A DNA stretch of 64,000 nt from Microvirga massiliensis (GTDB lineage: Bacteria > Pseudomonadota > Alphaproteobacteria > Rhizobiales > Beijerinckiaceae), in the NCBI RefSeq assembly GCF_001006805.1, contig NZ_LN811358.1, positions 284,879-348,878 on the forward strand, given 5' to 3'. Made by a program: the position numbers and the translations under genes. Numbering within the stretch: position 1 is the first letter of the stretch; each line of letters opens with the position of its first letter. The notes under the pieces were generated by a model. It ran no database searches. It had not been told where the DNA came from and was given only the letters and a program-made list of their open reading frames with translations. Of this stretch, positions 43,057 to 52,147 are shown piece by piece.

Positions 43057-44424
43057 ATGGCTCGCGACGTCTCCGATGCAACTCCCATCGGCGCGCATCG
43101 GGAACTCGTGGACTGGATCGCGTCCGGCGAGAAGCCGAAGGACGCGTGGCGGCTCGGAACCGAGCACGAGAAGATCCCGTTCTATCCCGCCGGAACCGCG
43201 CCCGTGCCTTATGAGGGCGAGCGCGGTATCCGTGCGCTGCTCGACGGCATGGTCAAGCTCGATGGCTGGGAGTCGATCGTCGAGGACGATCACCCAATCG
43301 GCCTTTCGAGTGAGGACGGTGCCGCAATCTCTCTCGAGCCCGGAGGCCAGTTCGAGCTCTCCGGGGCTCCTGTCGAAACCCTGCACGAGACGGCACGGGA
43401 GCTCGACCGGCACCTCGAACACGTCCGGACGGTCGCGGACCGACTCGGCATACGGTTTCTGACGCTCGGCATGAGTCCTCTCTGGACCCGAGCCGAAACG
43501 CCCGTGATGCCGAAGAAGCGCTATCGCATCATGACGGATTACATGCCGAAGGTCGGCTCTCTCGGCCTCGACATGATGTATCGGACCTCCACCGTTCAGG
43601 TGAACCTGGACTATGGGTCCGAGGCCGACATGGTGAAGAAGCTGAGGGTGTCGCTCGCCTTGCAGCCGGTCGCGACCGCGCTCTTCGCGAATTCGCCTTT
43701 CACCGACGGCAAGCCGAACGGATGTCTGTCGATGCGCTCGCTGATCTGGCGCAACACCGATCCCGATCGCACCGGCATGATGCCCTTCGCATTCGAGGAG
43801 GGCTTCGGATACGAGCACTACGTCGACTGGGCGCTCGACGTGCCGATGTATTTCGTGAAGCGCGACGATACCTATCACGACGTGGCAGGGGCCTCGTTCC
43901 GCGACCTTCTGAAAGGGCAGCTCCCGCAACTGCCCGGCGAGCGCGCGACGCAATCGGATTGGGCCAACCACGTCTCGACCTTGTTCCCCGAGGTGCGCCT
44001 CAAGCGCTATCTCGAGATGCGCGGCGCCGATGTCGGCCCGCCGGACCGCATCGTCGCGCTGTCCGCGTTCTGGATCGGTCTCCTTTACGATCAGGCCAGC
44101 CTCGACGATGCGTGGGACCTCGTGAGGGGATGGAGCGCCGAGGATCGTGAGACGCTGCGTGCGGCCGTGGCGAAGTTGGGCCTTACGGCAGTCGTGAAAG
44201 GACGGAGCCTTCGCGAGATTGCACGCGATGCGGTCGATTTCTCGCGCCGCGGCCTCGCTCGCCGCGCGCGCCTCGATCCGGCAGGACGGGACGAGAGCAT
44301 CTATCTTGAGCCCCTTCAGCACATCGTCAATAGCGGCCGGGTACCGGCGCAGGAGCTCCTCGACCTCTACCACGGACGGTGGGGCGGCTCCGTGCTGCCG
44401 GCGTTCAAGGAGTGTGTATTTTAG
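43057..44424 (+). CDS. gshA: Glutamate-cysteine ligase, plant/alphaproteobacterial type
   Basis: 455 residues. Catalyses ATP-dependent formation of gamma-glutamylcysteine, the first step of glutathione synthesis. AWRLGTEHEKIPFYPAGTAP near residue 30 is the hallmark of this class, along with ISLEPGGQFELSGAP, FLTLGMSPLWTRAE, MYRTSTVQVNLDYGSEADM and PMYFVKRDDTYHD. Plant-type enzymes of this class can be redox regulated by disulfides; conserved Cys pairs were not verified here. ATG 43057 (MARDVSDATPIGAHRELVDW) is the conserved start. gshB is not in the window. Confidence 0.95.
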   Translation: MARDVSDATPIGAHRELVDWIASGEKPKDAWRLGTEHEKIPFYPAGTAPVPYEGERGIRALLDGMVKLDGWESIVEDDHPIGLSSEDGAAISLEPGGQFELSGAPVETLHETARELDRHLEHVRTVADRLGIRFLTLGMSPLWTRAETPVMPKKRYRIMTDYMPKVGSLGLDMMYRTSTVQVNLDYGSEADMVKKLRVSLALQPVATALFANSPFTDGKPNGCLSMRSLIWRNTDPDRTGMMPFAFEEGFGYEHYVDWALDVPMYFVKRDDTYHDVAGASFRDLLKGQLPQLPGERATQSDWANHVSTLFPEVRLKRYLEMRGADVGPPDRIVALSAFWIGLLYDQASLDDAWDLVRGWSAEDRETLRAAVAKLGLTAVVKGRSLREIARDAVDFSRRGLARRARLDPAGRDESIYLEPLQHIVNSGRVPAQELLDLYHGRWGGSVLPAFKECVF

Positions 44425-44510
44425 GTTCGGACTGCCGTTGGTGTGTGGCGTGTTGGGCGCTGGTGTCGTGCGGCAGCTGCTCCTTCCAGTTCGTCACTGA
44501 AGCCTCTGCC

Positions 44511-44590
44511 GTCAATGCGAGCGGAGCGAAGCAATCCAGGAGTGCATCCGTCGATGGGTAGATTGCTTCGCCTCCGGCTCGCAGGGACGA
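44511..44590. repeat. GCGAGCGGAGCGAAGCAATC palindromic repeat
   Basis: Left arm GCGAGCGGAGCGAAGCAATC (44517-44536) faces right arm GATTGCTTCGCC-TCCGGCTCGC (44561-44582), about 19 of 22 positions pairing, preceded by GTCAAT and followed by AGGGACGA. This is a different family from the GGCGCC repeats and resembles widespread alphaproteobacterial intergenic palindromes. It fills most of the 276-bp gap after gshA, where no gene is seen; it may act as the gshA 3' end. Confidence 0.8.
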
Positions 44591-44700
44591 TGTGGCGGTA
44601 GGATGGGCGGTGCGTGTTGCCACTGCCCATCAACTGGAATGACAGATGCTATCTTTTTTCATCATTGGCAGTGATGAGCAATTCGGGCTAGGCCCGGTTC

Positions 44701-45615
44701 ATGAAGCCTCTTGATCCAGGCCAGATCGGGTCGCGTCTCGACGAGCGTGCTCTCGCCCTCTACGCGGCCACCGTCTTTCTCTGGGGGACCAGCTGGATCG
44801 CGCTCCGTGCGCAACTCGGGGTCGTCGCGCCCGAAGTATCGATCCTCTGGAGATTCCTGCTGGCCGCAGTGGGAATGTGGATTTGGGTCACGGCCGCGCG
44901 GGAGCCGGTGACCTTCCCTTGGCGCGAGCACGTTCGCTTTTTCGGCACCGGGCTCTGCCTGTTCTCGTTCAACTTCATCCTGTTCTACTACGGCGGGCTC
45001 ACGATCCCGTCCGGGCTCCTCGCGGTTGTCTTCTCCCTGGCCTCGGTCTTCAATCTCGCGCTCGGAGCGCTGCTGCTCGGCCAGCGGGTCGAGCCGGCCG
45101 TCGCCGCGGGTGGGCTCCTCGGCGCGTGCGGCGTGGCGCTGCTGTTCTGGCCGGAACTCTCCACGGGCCTCGATGGTGGCGGAGTTTGGGGGCTCATCCT
45201 GTGCGTTCTCGGGACGATCGTCTTCTGCCTGGGCAACATTGTCTCGACCGTGACCCAGCGGCGAGGAATTCCGCTCCTTTCGGCGATTGCTTGGTCGATG
45301 AGCTACGGGGTGGTGGTGCTCACGCTCCTAAGCCTCCTTCGCGGCCACGCCTTCATCATCGAGCCGACCGCACGCTATGTCGTCTCGCTCGTGTGGCTCG
45401 CAATCGGCGCGTCGATCGCAGGCTTTGCGTGCTACCTCACACTGCTGAGGCGGATCGGCGCTGCACGCGCAGGCTACGCAACGGTGCTCTTTCCACTCGT
45501 CGCACTGGCGGTTTCGACGATTTTCGAGGGCTATCGCTGGACGGGGCTTGCCGCCGGCGGTGTGGTTCTCGTGCTCGCCGGCAATCTCCTGGTGCTCCGA
45601 AGTGGCCGGCGGTGA
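44701..45615 (+). CDS. EamA/DMT-family transporter
   Basis: 304 residues with about ten hydrophobic segments arranged as two EamA repeats (first about 17-145, beginning LYAATVFLWGTSWIALRAQL; second about 158-300, with GFACYLTLLRRIGAARAGYA and a last TM LAAGGVVLVLAGNLLVL). Typical 10-TMS inner-membrane drug/metabolite exporter; the substrate is unknown. The LysR gene is convergent and only 9 bp away, so LysR is not clearly its regulator. An ATG start at 44701 has weak ribosome-site support. Confidence 0.9.
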   Translation: MKPLDPGQIGSRLDERALALYAATVFLWGTSWIALRAQLGVVAPEVSILWRFLLAAVGMWIWVTAAREPVTFPWREHVRFFGTGLCLFSFNFILFYYGGLTIPSGLLAVVFSLASVFNLALGALLLGQRVEPAVAAGGLLGACGVALLFWPELSTGLDGGGVWGLILCVLGTIVFCLGNIVSTVTQRRGIPLLSAIAWSMSYGVVVLTLLSLLRGHAFIIEPTARYVVSLVWLAIGASIAGFACYLTLLRRIGAARAGYATVLFPLVALAVSTIFEGYRWTGLAAGGVVLVLAGNLLVLRSGRR

Positions 45616-45624
45616 GGGCCGGCT

Positions 45625-46515
45625 CTACTCCGCCGCCACTGGGACCGCGGCCCGCGTCGATCCGAGATTGTCCAGCGACTGCTTGATGTGAACCCCTAGG
45701 GCATCTGCCAGCGAATTCGGCTCATGCTGGTTGCGAATGAGTCCGATCTTGCAGGAGGGCAGGGCCGGGAAACCGTCGGACGGTCCGAGGATGCGCATGC
45801 CGGATCGGACGGCGCTCTCCGGCAGCACGGATACCGCGAGGCCGGCAAGCACGGCGGCGCCCACGGCTGTCGAATTCCAGCTGACATAGAGGATTCGGAA
45901 TGGCCGTCCGGCGCTCTGAAGCGCATCCGTCGCCGATTGCCGCCAGTTGCAGGTCGGACGACCCATTGCCAGGGGCACCGAGGCCTCCTCATGGATCGCG
46001 TGGCGGGAGGACGTCACCCAGAGGAGCTGTTCCACGCGAACGATCTCCGACGGCCACCGATGGTCGACATGCGTGATGATTGCGAGGTCGAGGTCGGCGT
46101 TCTGGACCCGGTCGATGAGATTGGGCGTGGGCTCGCACATCACGGTCACCTCGGCGCGAGGATTGGAGCGCGAGAACCGGGCGAGGATCTCCGGCAGGTA
46201 GCGATCGGCGTAATCATCTGGCAGGCCCAGGCGCACGCGTCCGACGAGCTCCTTATCGTCGAAGGAGGCAAGACACTCGGCATTCAACCGCACGATCCGC
46301 CGGGCGTAGTCGAGGAGACGCTCCCCATCATCCGTCAGGCGCGAATGCCGGCCGTCACGCTCGAAGATCGGGCGGCCGATACGCTCCTCGAGCCGCTTCA
46401 TCTGCATCGAAACCGCGGATTGAGTCTTGTGGACGATCTCCGCCGCCTTCGTGAAGGAGCCGCAATCCGCGATTGCGACGAAGGTGCGAAGCTGGTCGAC
46501 GTCCAACAGATGCAT
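45625..46515 (-). CDS. LysR-family transcriptional regulator
   Basis: 296 residues from ATG 46515, which is preceded by GGGAG and ATGGGG; an in-frame ATG at 46530 lacks a site. N-terminal winged helix LDVDQLRTFVAIADCGSFTK, AAEIVHKTQSAVSMQMKRLE and a type-2 periplasmic-binding-like effector domain (about 90-290) with VRLGLPDDYADRYLPEILAR. The LrhA/PecT-like DNA-binding part is recognisable but no target follows. Divergent from the DUF1127 gene, which is the most likely neighbour under its control. Confidence 0.9.
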   Translation of the reverse strand: MHLLDVDQLRTFVAIADCGSFTKAAEIVHKTQSAVSMQMKRLEERIGRPIFERDGRHSRLTDDGERLLDYARRIVRLNAECLASFDDKELVGRVRLGLPDDYADRYLPEILARFSRSNPRAEVTVMCEPTPNLIDRVQNADLDLAIITHVDHRWPSEIVRVEQLLWVTSSRHAIHEEASVPLAMGRPTCNWRQSATDALQSAGRPFRILYVSWNSTAVGAAVLAGLAVSVLPESAVRSGMRILGPSDGFPALPSCKIGLIRNQHEPNSLADALGVHIKQSLDNLGSTRAAVPVAAE

Positions 46516-46641
46516 GGCCCCATCTCCCATCGTACTGAGTGATGTTAGCCATATTTATCATTCGTTTCAATGATCGCATCGTTTGCGGCATAAGGGCTCT
46601 GCCGGAACGCGTTCTCCGGCCGTCTCTCTCGGGAGGTTGCC

Positions 46642-46968
46642 ATGACCCCTCATGTCATTCCGGATATCGACCGCCCCTTCTCATTCATCGCACGCGCTGC
46701 CGCCTGGCTGCTGCAGCAGGTGCGGGCGGTACTGAGAGCGATCGAGGACCGACGGGCGGTCCTGCATCTTGCCGAAGCGGATGACCGCTTCCTCAAGGAT
46801 ATCGGTCTCATTCGCAGCGATGTGGACGGAGCGCTCGCCGAGCCCTTCTACCGGACGTCATCCGTCCTTCTCGTGCGCTCGGCGGAGCGACGTGCGCGGG
46901 CCGAGGCTGTGCGTACGGCAGAGGCCGGCCATCGGCTGCATCCTGAGGAACGCTGCGCGCAGGTCTGA
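46642..46968 (+). CDS. DUF1127 domain protein
   Basis: 108 residues. The DUF1127 (YjiS-like) core is at about 28-70: RRAVLHLAEADDRFLKDIGL then IRSDVDGAL, the conserved L-x-D-IGL-S/R-R-x-D pattern. Short DUF1127 proteins are small RNA-binding or phosphate/stress response factors in rhizobia; this longer form has an N-terminal hydrophobic helix (about 14-27) and an Arg/Ala-rich tail. Strong ribosome site GGGAGG 6 bases before the ATG. Divergent from LysR with a 126-bp spacer. Confidence 0.88.
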   Translation: MTPHVIPDIDRPFSFIARAAAWLLQQVRAVLRAIEDRRAVLHLAEADDRFLKDIGLIRSDVDGALAEPFYRTSSVLLVRSAERRARAEAVRTAEAGHRLHPEERCAQV

Positions 46969-47027
46969 CACCGATCAGGAATGCCGGATACGGCCGATGA
47001 TCCGGGTCCGGTATTCGGGTCGAGGCG

Positions 47028-47792
47028 TCAGGATTTCTTTTGACCGCCCCAGAACTGATCGAAGATCGATTGCAGCACCTCGAGATGCTGGCGCTGCAGC
47101 TCCTGTCCGGCCTCGAAGGCCTGGCTGAGGTCGGATGCTACCGAATCGGGCGCCTTGTCCTTCTTCTGCGGCTCCGGAGGAGGCGTCGGATCGCGGGCGG
47201 CTTCCTCCATCTCGTCCATGGCACTGGGTTGAGGCGGAGGAGTTGCCTCGTTAGCGAACCAGCGGGACCAGTAGTCCACCCATGCGCCGGCTCCGACCTG
47301 TCCGATGGGCGTCGTGTCGCCCTGTACGTTCGGCGGCTTCATGGCGGAGGCCGCGAGGGAGGCCCAGAGAGCGGTGTGCTGCTGCGCCACGCGTGCCAAG
47401 CCCCCCGCCAGGATCCCGGTGATGAGGGGCAGCATCTGGTTCATCACATCGACGCCGATGCCCGAGAACGAGGCGGCCTGCTGGGCGATGCGGCGGCTGA
47501 CCTCGTCGTTGTTGAAAATCTGGTCGAGAAGCTTCTGCTCCTGCTGTCGAGCCTGCGGCGTATTCGCCCTGGTGGCGGACTCCCAGAAAGCCGCGAACGG
47601 CCCCCCGAGCATGGCGCGAAGGGGATCGGAGCCTGGCTGAGTCATGCTCCGCTGCAGGCCCATCGCAAAAGCCGGCATCACGGCGAGAGCCGCTTTGTAG
47701 GCCTGTTCGGGCGTGACGTTGAACTGGCGCGCCAGGTTGTCGAAGGCTTCGCCGCCCTGGGCTCGCCGCATCACATCGAACCAGTCGATCAT
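47028..47792 (-). CDS. DUF937-like hypothetical protein
   Basis: 254 residues from ATG 47792 (MIDWFDVMRRAQGG) behind GGAGGT; a start 6 codons earlier (47810) is also possible. The part to about residue 165 matches DUF937/YidB-like proteins (FNVTPEQAYKAALAVMPAFA, PLITGILAGGLARVAQQHTA). A Pro-rich, acidic linker (about 195-225, TPPPQPSAMDEMEEAARDPT) is followed by a C-terminal helix with coiled-coil character (LSQAFEAGQELQRQHLEVLQ). No signal peptide. Function unknown; a scaffold role is only a guess. Confidence 0.7.
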   Translation of the reverse strand: MIDWFDVMRRAQGGEAFDNLARQFNVTPEQAYKAALAVMPAFAMGLQRSMTQPGSDPLRAMLGGPFAAFWESATRANTPQARQQEQKLLDQIFNNDEVSRRIAQQAASFSGIGVDVMNQMLPLITGILAGGLARVAQQHTALWASLAASAMKPPNVQGDTTPIGQVGAGAWVDYWSRWFANEATPPPQPSAMDEMEEAARDPTPPPEPQKKDKAPDSVASDLSQAFEAGQELQRQHLEVLQSIFDQFWGGQKKS

Positions 47793-47831
47793 CGGACCTC
47801 CGGCCTGCATTTCAGCGCGCCTCTGTCTTAG

Positions 47832-49232
47832 TTACCCGCTTTGCCGCCTTGGTGCCAGTTCTGCCGAGATGGGCGGTGTCGCCTCTCGTTCAAGACGACG
47901 GATCGTGCCGAAGGCCACCAGGATGGCCGCGATGCCGAATGGGACCGACCCGATCCCGATCCCCAGAAGCGCGCCCTTCGGTCCGGCCAGGGCCGCGCCC
48001 GCCAGGGCTGCCGGAACCATCCCGATCACGGCCCGACCCCAGTTGAACCCGGTCGAGAGCAGCGGATAGCCGAGATTGTTGAAGGATGCGTTGGCCACGA
48101 ACAGGAGCCCGATGAAGAACCACACGAACCCGCTGATCAGGCAGAAGAACGATACGAGCTCGGCCGTGAGGCCCTCCGCCCGGAAGAGCATGGGCACGAG
48201 GTTCTGCAATGCGATCAGGATGAGCCAGACGGCCGCGACGTAGAGCCCTGCCACGATCAGAGCATCGCGGAGGGTCTGGCGCATACGGTCGAAGCGGCGC
48301 GAGCCCCAGTTCTGGCCGAGAATCGGACCCACGGCGCCCGACAGGGCGAACAGGCCCCCGAAGGCGACGGGGATGATCCGGTCGACGATCGCATTGGCTG
48401 CGATCGCCTGCTCGCCGAATCGCGCCATGATTCCTGCAAATACGCTGTTGGCCGTAGGCGTCGCGACATTGGTGAGAACCGCGGGCAGGGCGATGGCATA
48501 CATGGCCGGCGCATCGGCCATCGCGTCACGCAGGTTCGGACGCGCCACGAGGTCGTGCAGCCATGCAGCGGCAGAAAGGCCGACCATGGCCGAGATGACC
48601 CGCGACGTGACCAGCGCGATTGCCGCACCGGGAACCCCGAGGCCCAGCCCGAAGATCAGCAGTGGATCGAGAACGGCCGTAGCGGCCGCGGCCGAAAGGG
48701 TCACGTACATGGCGCGCCGCGCGTCTCCGGCGGCGCGAAGTACGCCCGAAAGTCCCATTCCGAGCGCCATGACGGGATTCGTCGGCATGGCGATCACGAG
48801 AAAGATCATAGCCGTGTCGAGGGTCCGGCCCTTCGCGCCGAGGAGTTCCAAGATCGGGCGCAGGAACGGCATGAACACGAGCGCGACCAGTGCGGACGCC
48901 AGGGTCATGTGGAGGAGGCATGACGCCGAAAGGCGTTGGGCACGCTCTCGGTCACGAGCGCCGAGCGCGCGAGAGACAAGGGCGCCGACCGCGATCATCA
49001 GCCCGACATTGATCGCGGTCGTGAGGAAAAGCAGGATCGTCGCAAGGCCAACCCCGGCTGTCAGAGCCGGATCGTCGAGCCAGGAAACGTAGAGGAGGGA
49101 CAGAAAATCGACCGCGAAGACCGCGATGAGGCCGATCGACCCGGTGCCCGTCATGACGAGGACGTGCTGCATCGTCGAACCCGAGACGAAATGCGGGTTG
49201 GACCCATCGTCGCGCAACGGAGTGCGCGGCAT
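47832..49232 (-). CDS. MATE-family multidrug/sodium antiporter
   Basis: 466 residues with about twelve hydrophobic segments in two related halves, the layout of MATE (NorM/DinF) exporters. Recognisable positions: GALVSRALGARDRERAQRLS, GLSGVLRAAGDARRAMYVTL and GAVGPILGQNWGSRRFDRMR. Ion-coupled efflux of cationic drugs or metabolites at the inner membrane; substrate unknown. ATG at 49232 with AGGAGG about 9 bases upstream. Ends 40 bp before the DUF937 gene on the same strand. Confidence 0.93.
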   Translation of the reverse strand: MPRTPLRDDGSNPHFVSGSTMQHVLVMTGTGSIGLIAVFAVDFLSLLYVSWLDDPALTAGVGLATILLFLTTAINVGLMIAVGALVSRALGARDRERAQRLSASCLLHMTLASALVALVFMPFLRPILELLGAKGRTLDTAMIFLVIAMPTNPVMALGMGLSGVLRAAGDARRAMYVTLSAAAATAVLDPLLIFGLGLGVPGAAIALVTSRVISAMVGLSAAAWLHDLVARPNLRDAMADAPAMYAIALPAVLTNVATPTANSVFAGIMARFGEQAIAANAIVDRIIPVAFGGLFALSGAVGPILGQNWGSRRFDRMRQTLRDALIVAGLYVAAVWLILIALQNLVPMLFRAEGLTAELVSFFCLISGFVWFFIGLLFVANASFNNLGYPLLSTGFNWGRAVIGMVPAALAGAALAGPKGALLGIGIGSVPFGIAAILVAFGTIRRLEREATPPISAELAPRRQSG

Positions 49233-49489
49233 TACGGCCCCTCCTGACGGAGAGCCGCCCGCCTCTCAGGACCGAGCCACCCCGGTTCCGCCGATATCGG
49301 AGCAGGGCTGCTCCAGGATGCGAAGCCACGAGAGAGAAAAGGGAACGCTGTGCTCGCCATAGCCTTGGAATAAGGATCGTGGCGCTGCTTCTAGAGGGTC
49401 CCGGGGGCGCTGGCGAGCCTTGCCTGCGGCACAGCCGTGCCGCCGGAGTGCTTGACACCGAGGGGGCTCGTTCGCCAGATCGCACGGCC

Positions 49490-50449
49490 ATGTCCAAGCC
49501 CCCTCTCGACGTCCTCCTCTGCGCGCCGCGCGGCTTCTGTGCCGGCGTGGTCCGGGCCATTGATGCGGTCGAGAAGGCGCTCGAGGTCTATGGGCCGCCG
49601 GTCTATGTGCGGCACGAGATCGTCCATAACCGCTACGTCGTCGATTCCCTTCGGCGGAAGGGGGCTGTCTTCGTGGCCGAACTCGACGAGGTGCCTCCGG
49701 GCGACGCGCCCGTGATCTTCTCCGCACACGGAGTCCCGAAGTCGGTTCCGCAAGAGGCACTGCATCGCCGGCTGTTCGCCATCGATGCGACATGCCCTCT
49801 CGTGACGAAGGTGCATCGCGAAGCGGAAATTCACCACAAGCGCGGGCGCCATGTGCTCCTGATCGGCCATGCGGGTCATCCCGAAGTCGTCGGGACCATG
49901 GGCCAGTTGCCGCCCGGCGCCATCACTCTCGTCGAGACCCTCGCAGACGTCGGTCGCCTGTTGCCTGCTCCCGGGCAGGAGCTTGCCTATGTCACACAGA
50001 CGACGCTTTCCGTGGAGGATACCGCGGTGCTCGTCGCCGCCCTGAAGGCACGCTTTCCCGGCATCATCAGTCCCCACAAGGAGGACATCTGCTACGCAAC
50101 GACGAACCGGCAGGGCGCAGTCAAGCACGTGGCGCCCCTGGTCGATGCGATGATCGTCGTGGGATCGAACAATTCCTCGAATTCGCAGCGTCTGCGCGAG
50201 GTGGCGGAGCGCGAAGGGTGTCCGCTCGTCCGTCTCATCCTGCGCGCATCCGACATCAATTGGGACGAGTTCGACGATATTCGCTGCCTCGGTGTCACGG
50301 CTGGCGCATCGGCCCCCGAGGTGCTCGTCGAGGAAATCCTCGATGCGTTCGCCGAACGGTACGACATTCGGGTCGAGAGCGTTTCGACGGCGGATGAAAG
50401 CGTGTTCTTTCCCCTGCCGCGCGAATTGCGCGAGCCGGCAGCCGGGTAG
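49490..50449 (+). CDS. ispH: 4-hydroxy-3-methylbut-2-enyl diphosphate reductase
   Basis: 319-residue iron-sulfur enzyme of the last step of the MEP isoprenoid pathway. The three cluster cysteines are visible: PRGFCAGVVRAI (Cys17), DATCPLVTKVH and KEDICYATTNRQ, and also SAHGVPKSV and VVGSNNSSNSQRL. ATG 49490 (MSKPPLDVLLCAPRG) is the conserved start, although its ribosome site is weak; the upstream extension of the frame is not supported. First of the same-strand genes ispH-thrB; thrB begins 6 bp after. Confidence 0.96.
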   Translation: MSKPPLDVLLCAPRGFCAGVVRAIDAVEKALEVYGPPVYVRHEIVHNRYVVDSLRRKGAVFVAELDEVPPGDAPVIFSAHGVPKSVPQEALHRRLFAIDATCPLVTKVHREAEIHHKRGRHVLLIGHAGHPEVVGTMGQLPPGAITLVETLADVGRLLPAPGQELAYVTQTTLSVEDTAVLVAALKARFPGIISPHKEDICYATTNRQGAVKHVAPLVDAMIVVGSNNSSNSQRLREVAEREGCPLVRLILRASDINWDEFDDIRCLGVTAGASAPEVLVEEILDAFAERYDIRVESVSTADESVFFPLPRELREPAAG

Positions 50450-50455
50450 TCGCGC

Positions 50456-51418
50456 ATGGCCGTCTATACCGAAGTCAGCGACGAAGAGCTCGCCGCATTC
50501 CTGAAGACGTACGATGTCGGTACGGTTCTGTCCTATAAGGGAATCGCGGAGGGCGTCGAAAACACGAACTATTTCCTGCACACGACCGGCGGCAATTTCA
50601 TTCTCACGCTGTATGAAAAGCGCGTGAAGGAAGGCGATCTCCCGTTCTTCCTCGATCTCATGCGCCATCTCGCGCAGCGCGGACTCAATTGCCCGCTGCC
50701 GGTGACCAATCGCACAGGAGAAGCGCTCGGGCGACTCGGCGGCCGTCCGGCAGCGATCGTCACATTTCTGGAGGGAGTTGCCGTCCGGCGACCGACCGCC
50801 CGCCATTGCGAGGCGCTGGGGCGAGCCCTGGCACGCCTGCACATTGCAGGACAGAACTTCCCGCAGATCAGAGCCAATGCGCTGTCTCTCGAGAGCTGGG
50901 AGCCACTCTTTGCACTCGCGGAAAGCCAAGCGGACCGTGTTGCGCCCGGCCTTGCCGCGCGCACGCGCAAGGAGCTGGCATTTCTCGGGCAGGTATGGCC
51001 GTCAGGCCTTCCGTCCGGGATCATCCATGCCGATCTCTTCACCGACAACGTCTTCTTCATCGGTGCCGAAGTTTCGGGCCTGATCGATTTCTACTTCGCC
51101 TGCACGGATGCCTTCGCTTACGACATCGCCATTTGCCTGAATGCCTGGTGCTTCGAGACCGACGGGTCCTTCAACGTCACGAAGGGCGGGGCAATGCTTG
51201 CAGGCTATCAATCCGTCAGGCCGCTCACCTCCGCCGAGCGGGAGGCACTGCCGGTCCTGTGCCGCGGTTCGGCTCTGCGGTTCATGCTGACGCGCCTCGT
51301 CGATTGGCTGAATGTCCCGCCCGGCGCTCTCGTGAAGCCGAAGGACCCGCTTGAATACGATCGCAAACTCGCTTTCCACCGACATGTGACGAGTGCAAGC
51401 GACTACGGATTGGCTTGA
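50456..51418 (+). CDS. thrB: Homoserine kinase, APH-fold type
   Basis: 320 residues. Phosphorylates homoserine on the way to threonine; the rhizobial ThrB belongs to the choline/aminoglycoside kinase fold. MAVYTEVSDEELAAFLKTYD at the start, IAEGVENTNYFLHTTGGNFI (glycine-loop analogue), GIIHADLFTDNVFF (HxD-x4-N catalytic loop) and SGLIDFYFACTDAFAYDIAI (metal-binding D) are present. Follows ispH after 6 bp; thrC is at the other end of the same window, unlinked. Confidence 0.95.
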   Translation: MAVYTEVSDEELAAFLKTYDVGTVLSYKGIAEGVENTNYFLHTTGGNFILTLYEKRVKEGDLPFFLDLMRHLAQRGLNCPLPVTNRTGEALGRLGGRPAAIVTFLEGVAVRRPTARHCEALGRALARLHIAGQNFPQIRANALSLESWEPLFALAESQADRVAPGLAARTRKELAFLGQVWPSGLPSGIIHADLFTDNVFFIGAEVSGLIDFYFACTDAFAYDIAICLNAWCFETDGSFNVTKGGAMLAGYQSVRPLTSAEREALPVLCRGSALRFMLTRLVDWLNVPPGALVKPKDPLEYDRKLAFHRHVTSASDYGLA

Positions 51419-51447
51419 TGAGTGTTGGTCATTTCGTTCAGGGCGGT

Positions 51448-51632
51448 GGCGCCACCCACACCCGGCTGCTTTCCCAGCCGACCTTTCCCGTCGAGGGAGA
51501 GATGAAGCGGCGGCGGCTCGCACACCACCTCGCCCCTTGTGGGAGAGGTCGCCACAACTTGGCAGAACGAACCCAAATCTACCTTCACCCCGCCCCTTAC
51601 GGGGGGCGCCCCGCAGGGGCGAGTGAGGGGGG
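51448..51632. repeat. Compound copy of the GGCGCC intergenic repeat
   Basis: Starts at GGCGCCACCCACACCCGG, contains ACCTTTCCC-GTCGA-GGGAGAGAT (51481-51503), then a rearranged CGCCCCTTGTGGGAGAGG block and a final GGGGCGCCCCGCAGGGGCGAGTGAGG. It appears to be two partial units fused. It occupies most of the 250-bp thrB-rnhA gap. Confidence 0.7.
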
Positions 51633-51668
51633 AAACCCTGCGCGCAGTGATTACGCGGAGACGCACCC

Positions 51669-52130
51669 ATGAGCGACCGCGTCACGATCTACACGGACGG
51701 AGCCTGCTCGGGGAATCCCGGCCCGGGCGGCTGGGCTGCGGTGCTGCAGTTCGGCGCGTCCGAAAAGGAGATCTCTGGCGGTGAAACGCTCACCACCAAC
51801 AACCGCATGGAGCTGACAGCGGCGATCGAGGCTCTGAACGCGCTGAAGCGGCCCTGCAATGTCGATCTCTACACTGACTCACAATACGTTCGCCAAGGCA
51901 TCACGGCCTGGATGGCGAACTGGAAGCGACGCGGCTGGCGCACGGCCGACAACAAGCCGGTCAAGAACGACGATCTCTGGAAGGCGCTGGACGCGGCTGC
52001 CGCACGCCACGACGTGAAGTGGCACTGGGTCAGGGGGCACGCGGACGACCTGATGAACATCCGCGTCGATGCGCTCGCGGTCGCTGCGATGCAGCCCTAT
52101 CGATCCCCCCGCCGGGCGGCGAGGGGATGA
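51669..52130 (+). CDS. rnhA: Ribonuclease HI
   Basis: 153 residues. Degrades the RNA of RNA-DNA hybrids. Active-site Asp in the motif VTIYTDGACSGNPGPGGWAA (Asp10), Glu in NNRMELTAAIEAL, Asp in VDLYTDSQYVRQGI and the C-terminal Asp/His part KWHWVRGHADDLMN. ALAVAAM takes the place of the usual NERAD-LA region, with D in RVDALA. Follows thrB on the same strand after a repeat of about 185 bp, so independent expression is likely. Confidence 0.95.
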   Translation: MSDRVTIYTDGACSGNPGPGGWAAVLQFGASEKEISGGETLTTNNRMELTAAIEALNALKRPCNVDLYTDSQYVRQGITAWMANWKRRGWRTADNKPVKNDDLWKALDAAAARHDVKWHWVRGHADDLMNIRVDALAVAAMQPYRSPRRAARG

Positions 52131-52147
52131 GATGATTCAGTCGTCAC

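Noticed and set aside
42283..44373. A 696-codon minus-strand open frame across the YbdK-like gene and gshA
   Set aside because: It is antisense to two genes with intact catalytic motifs, and its translation shows no domain.
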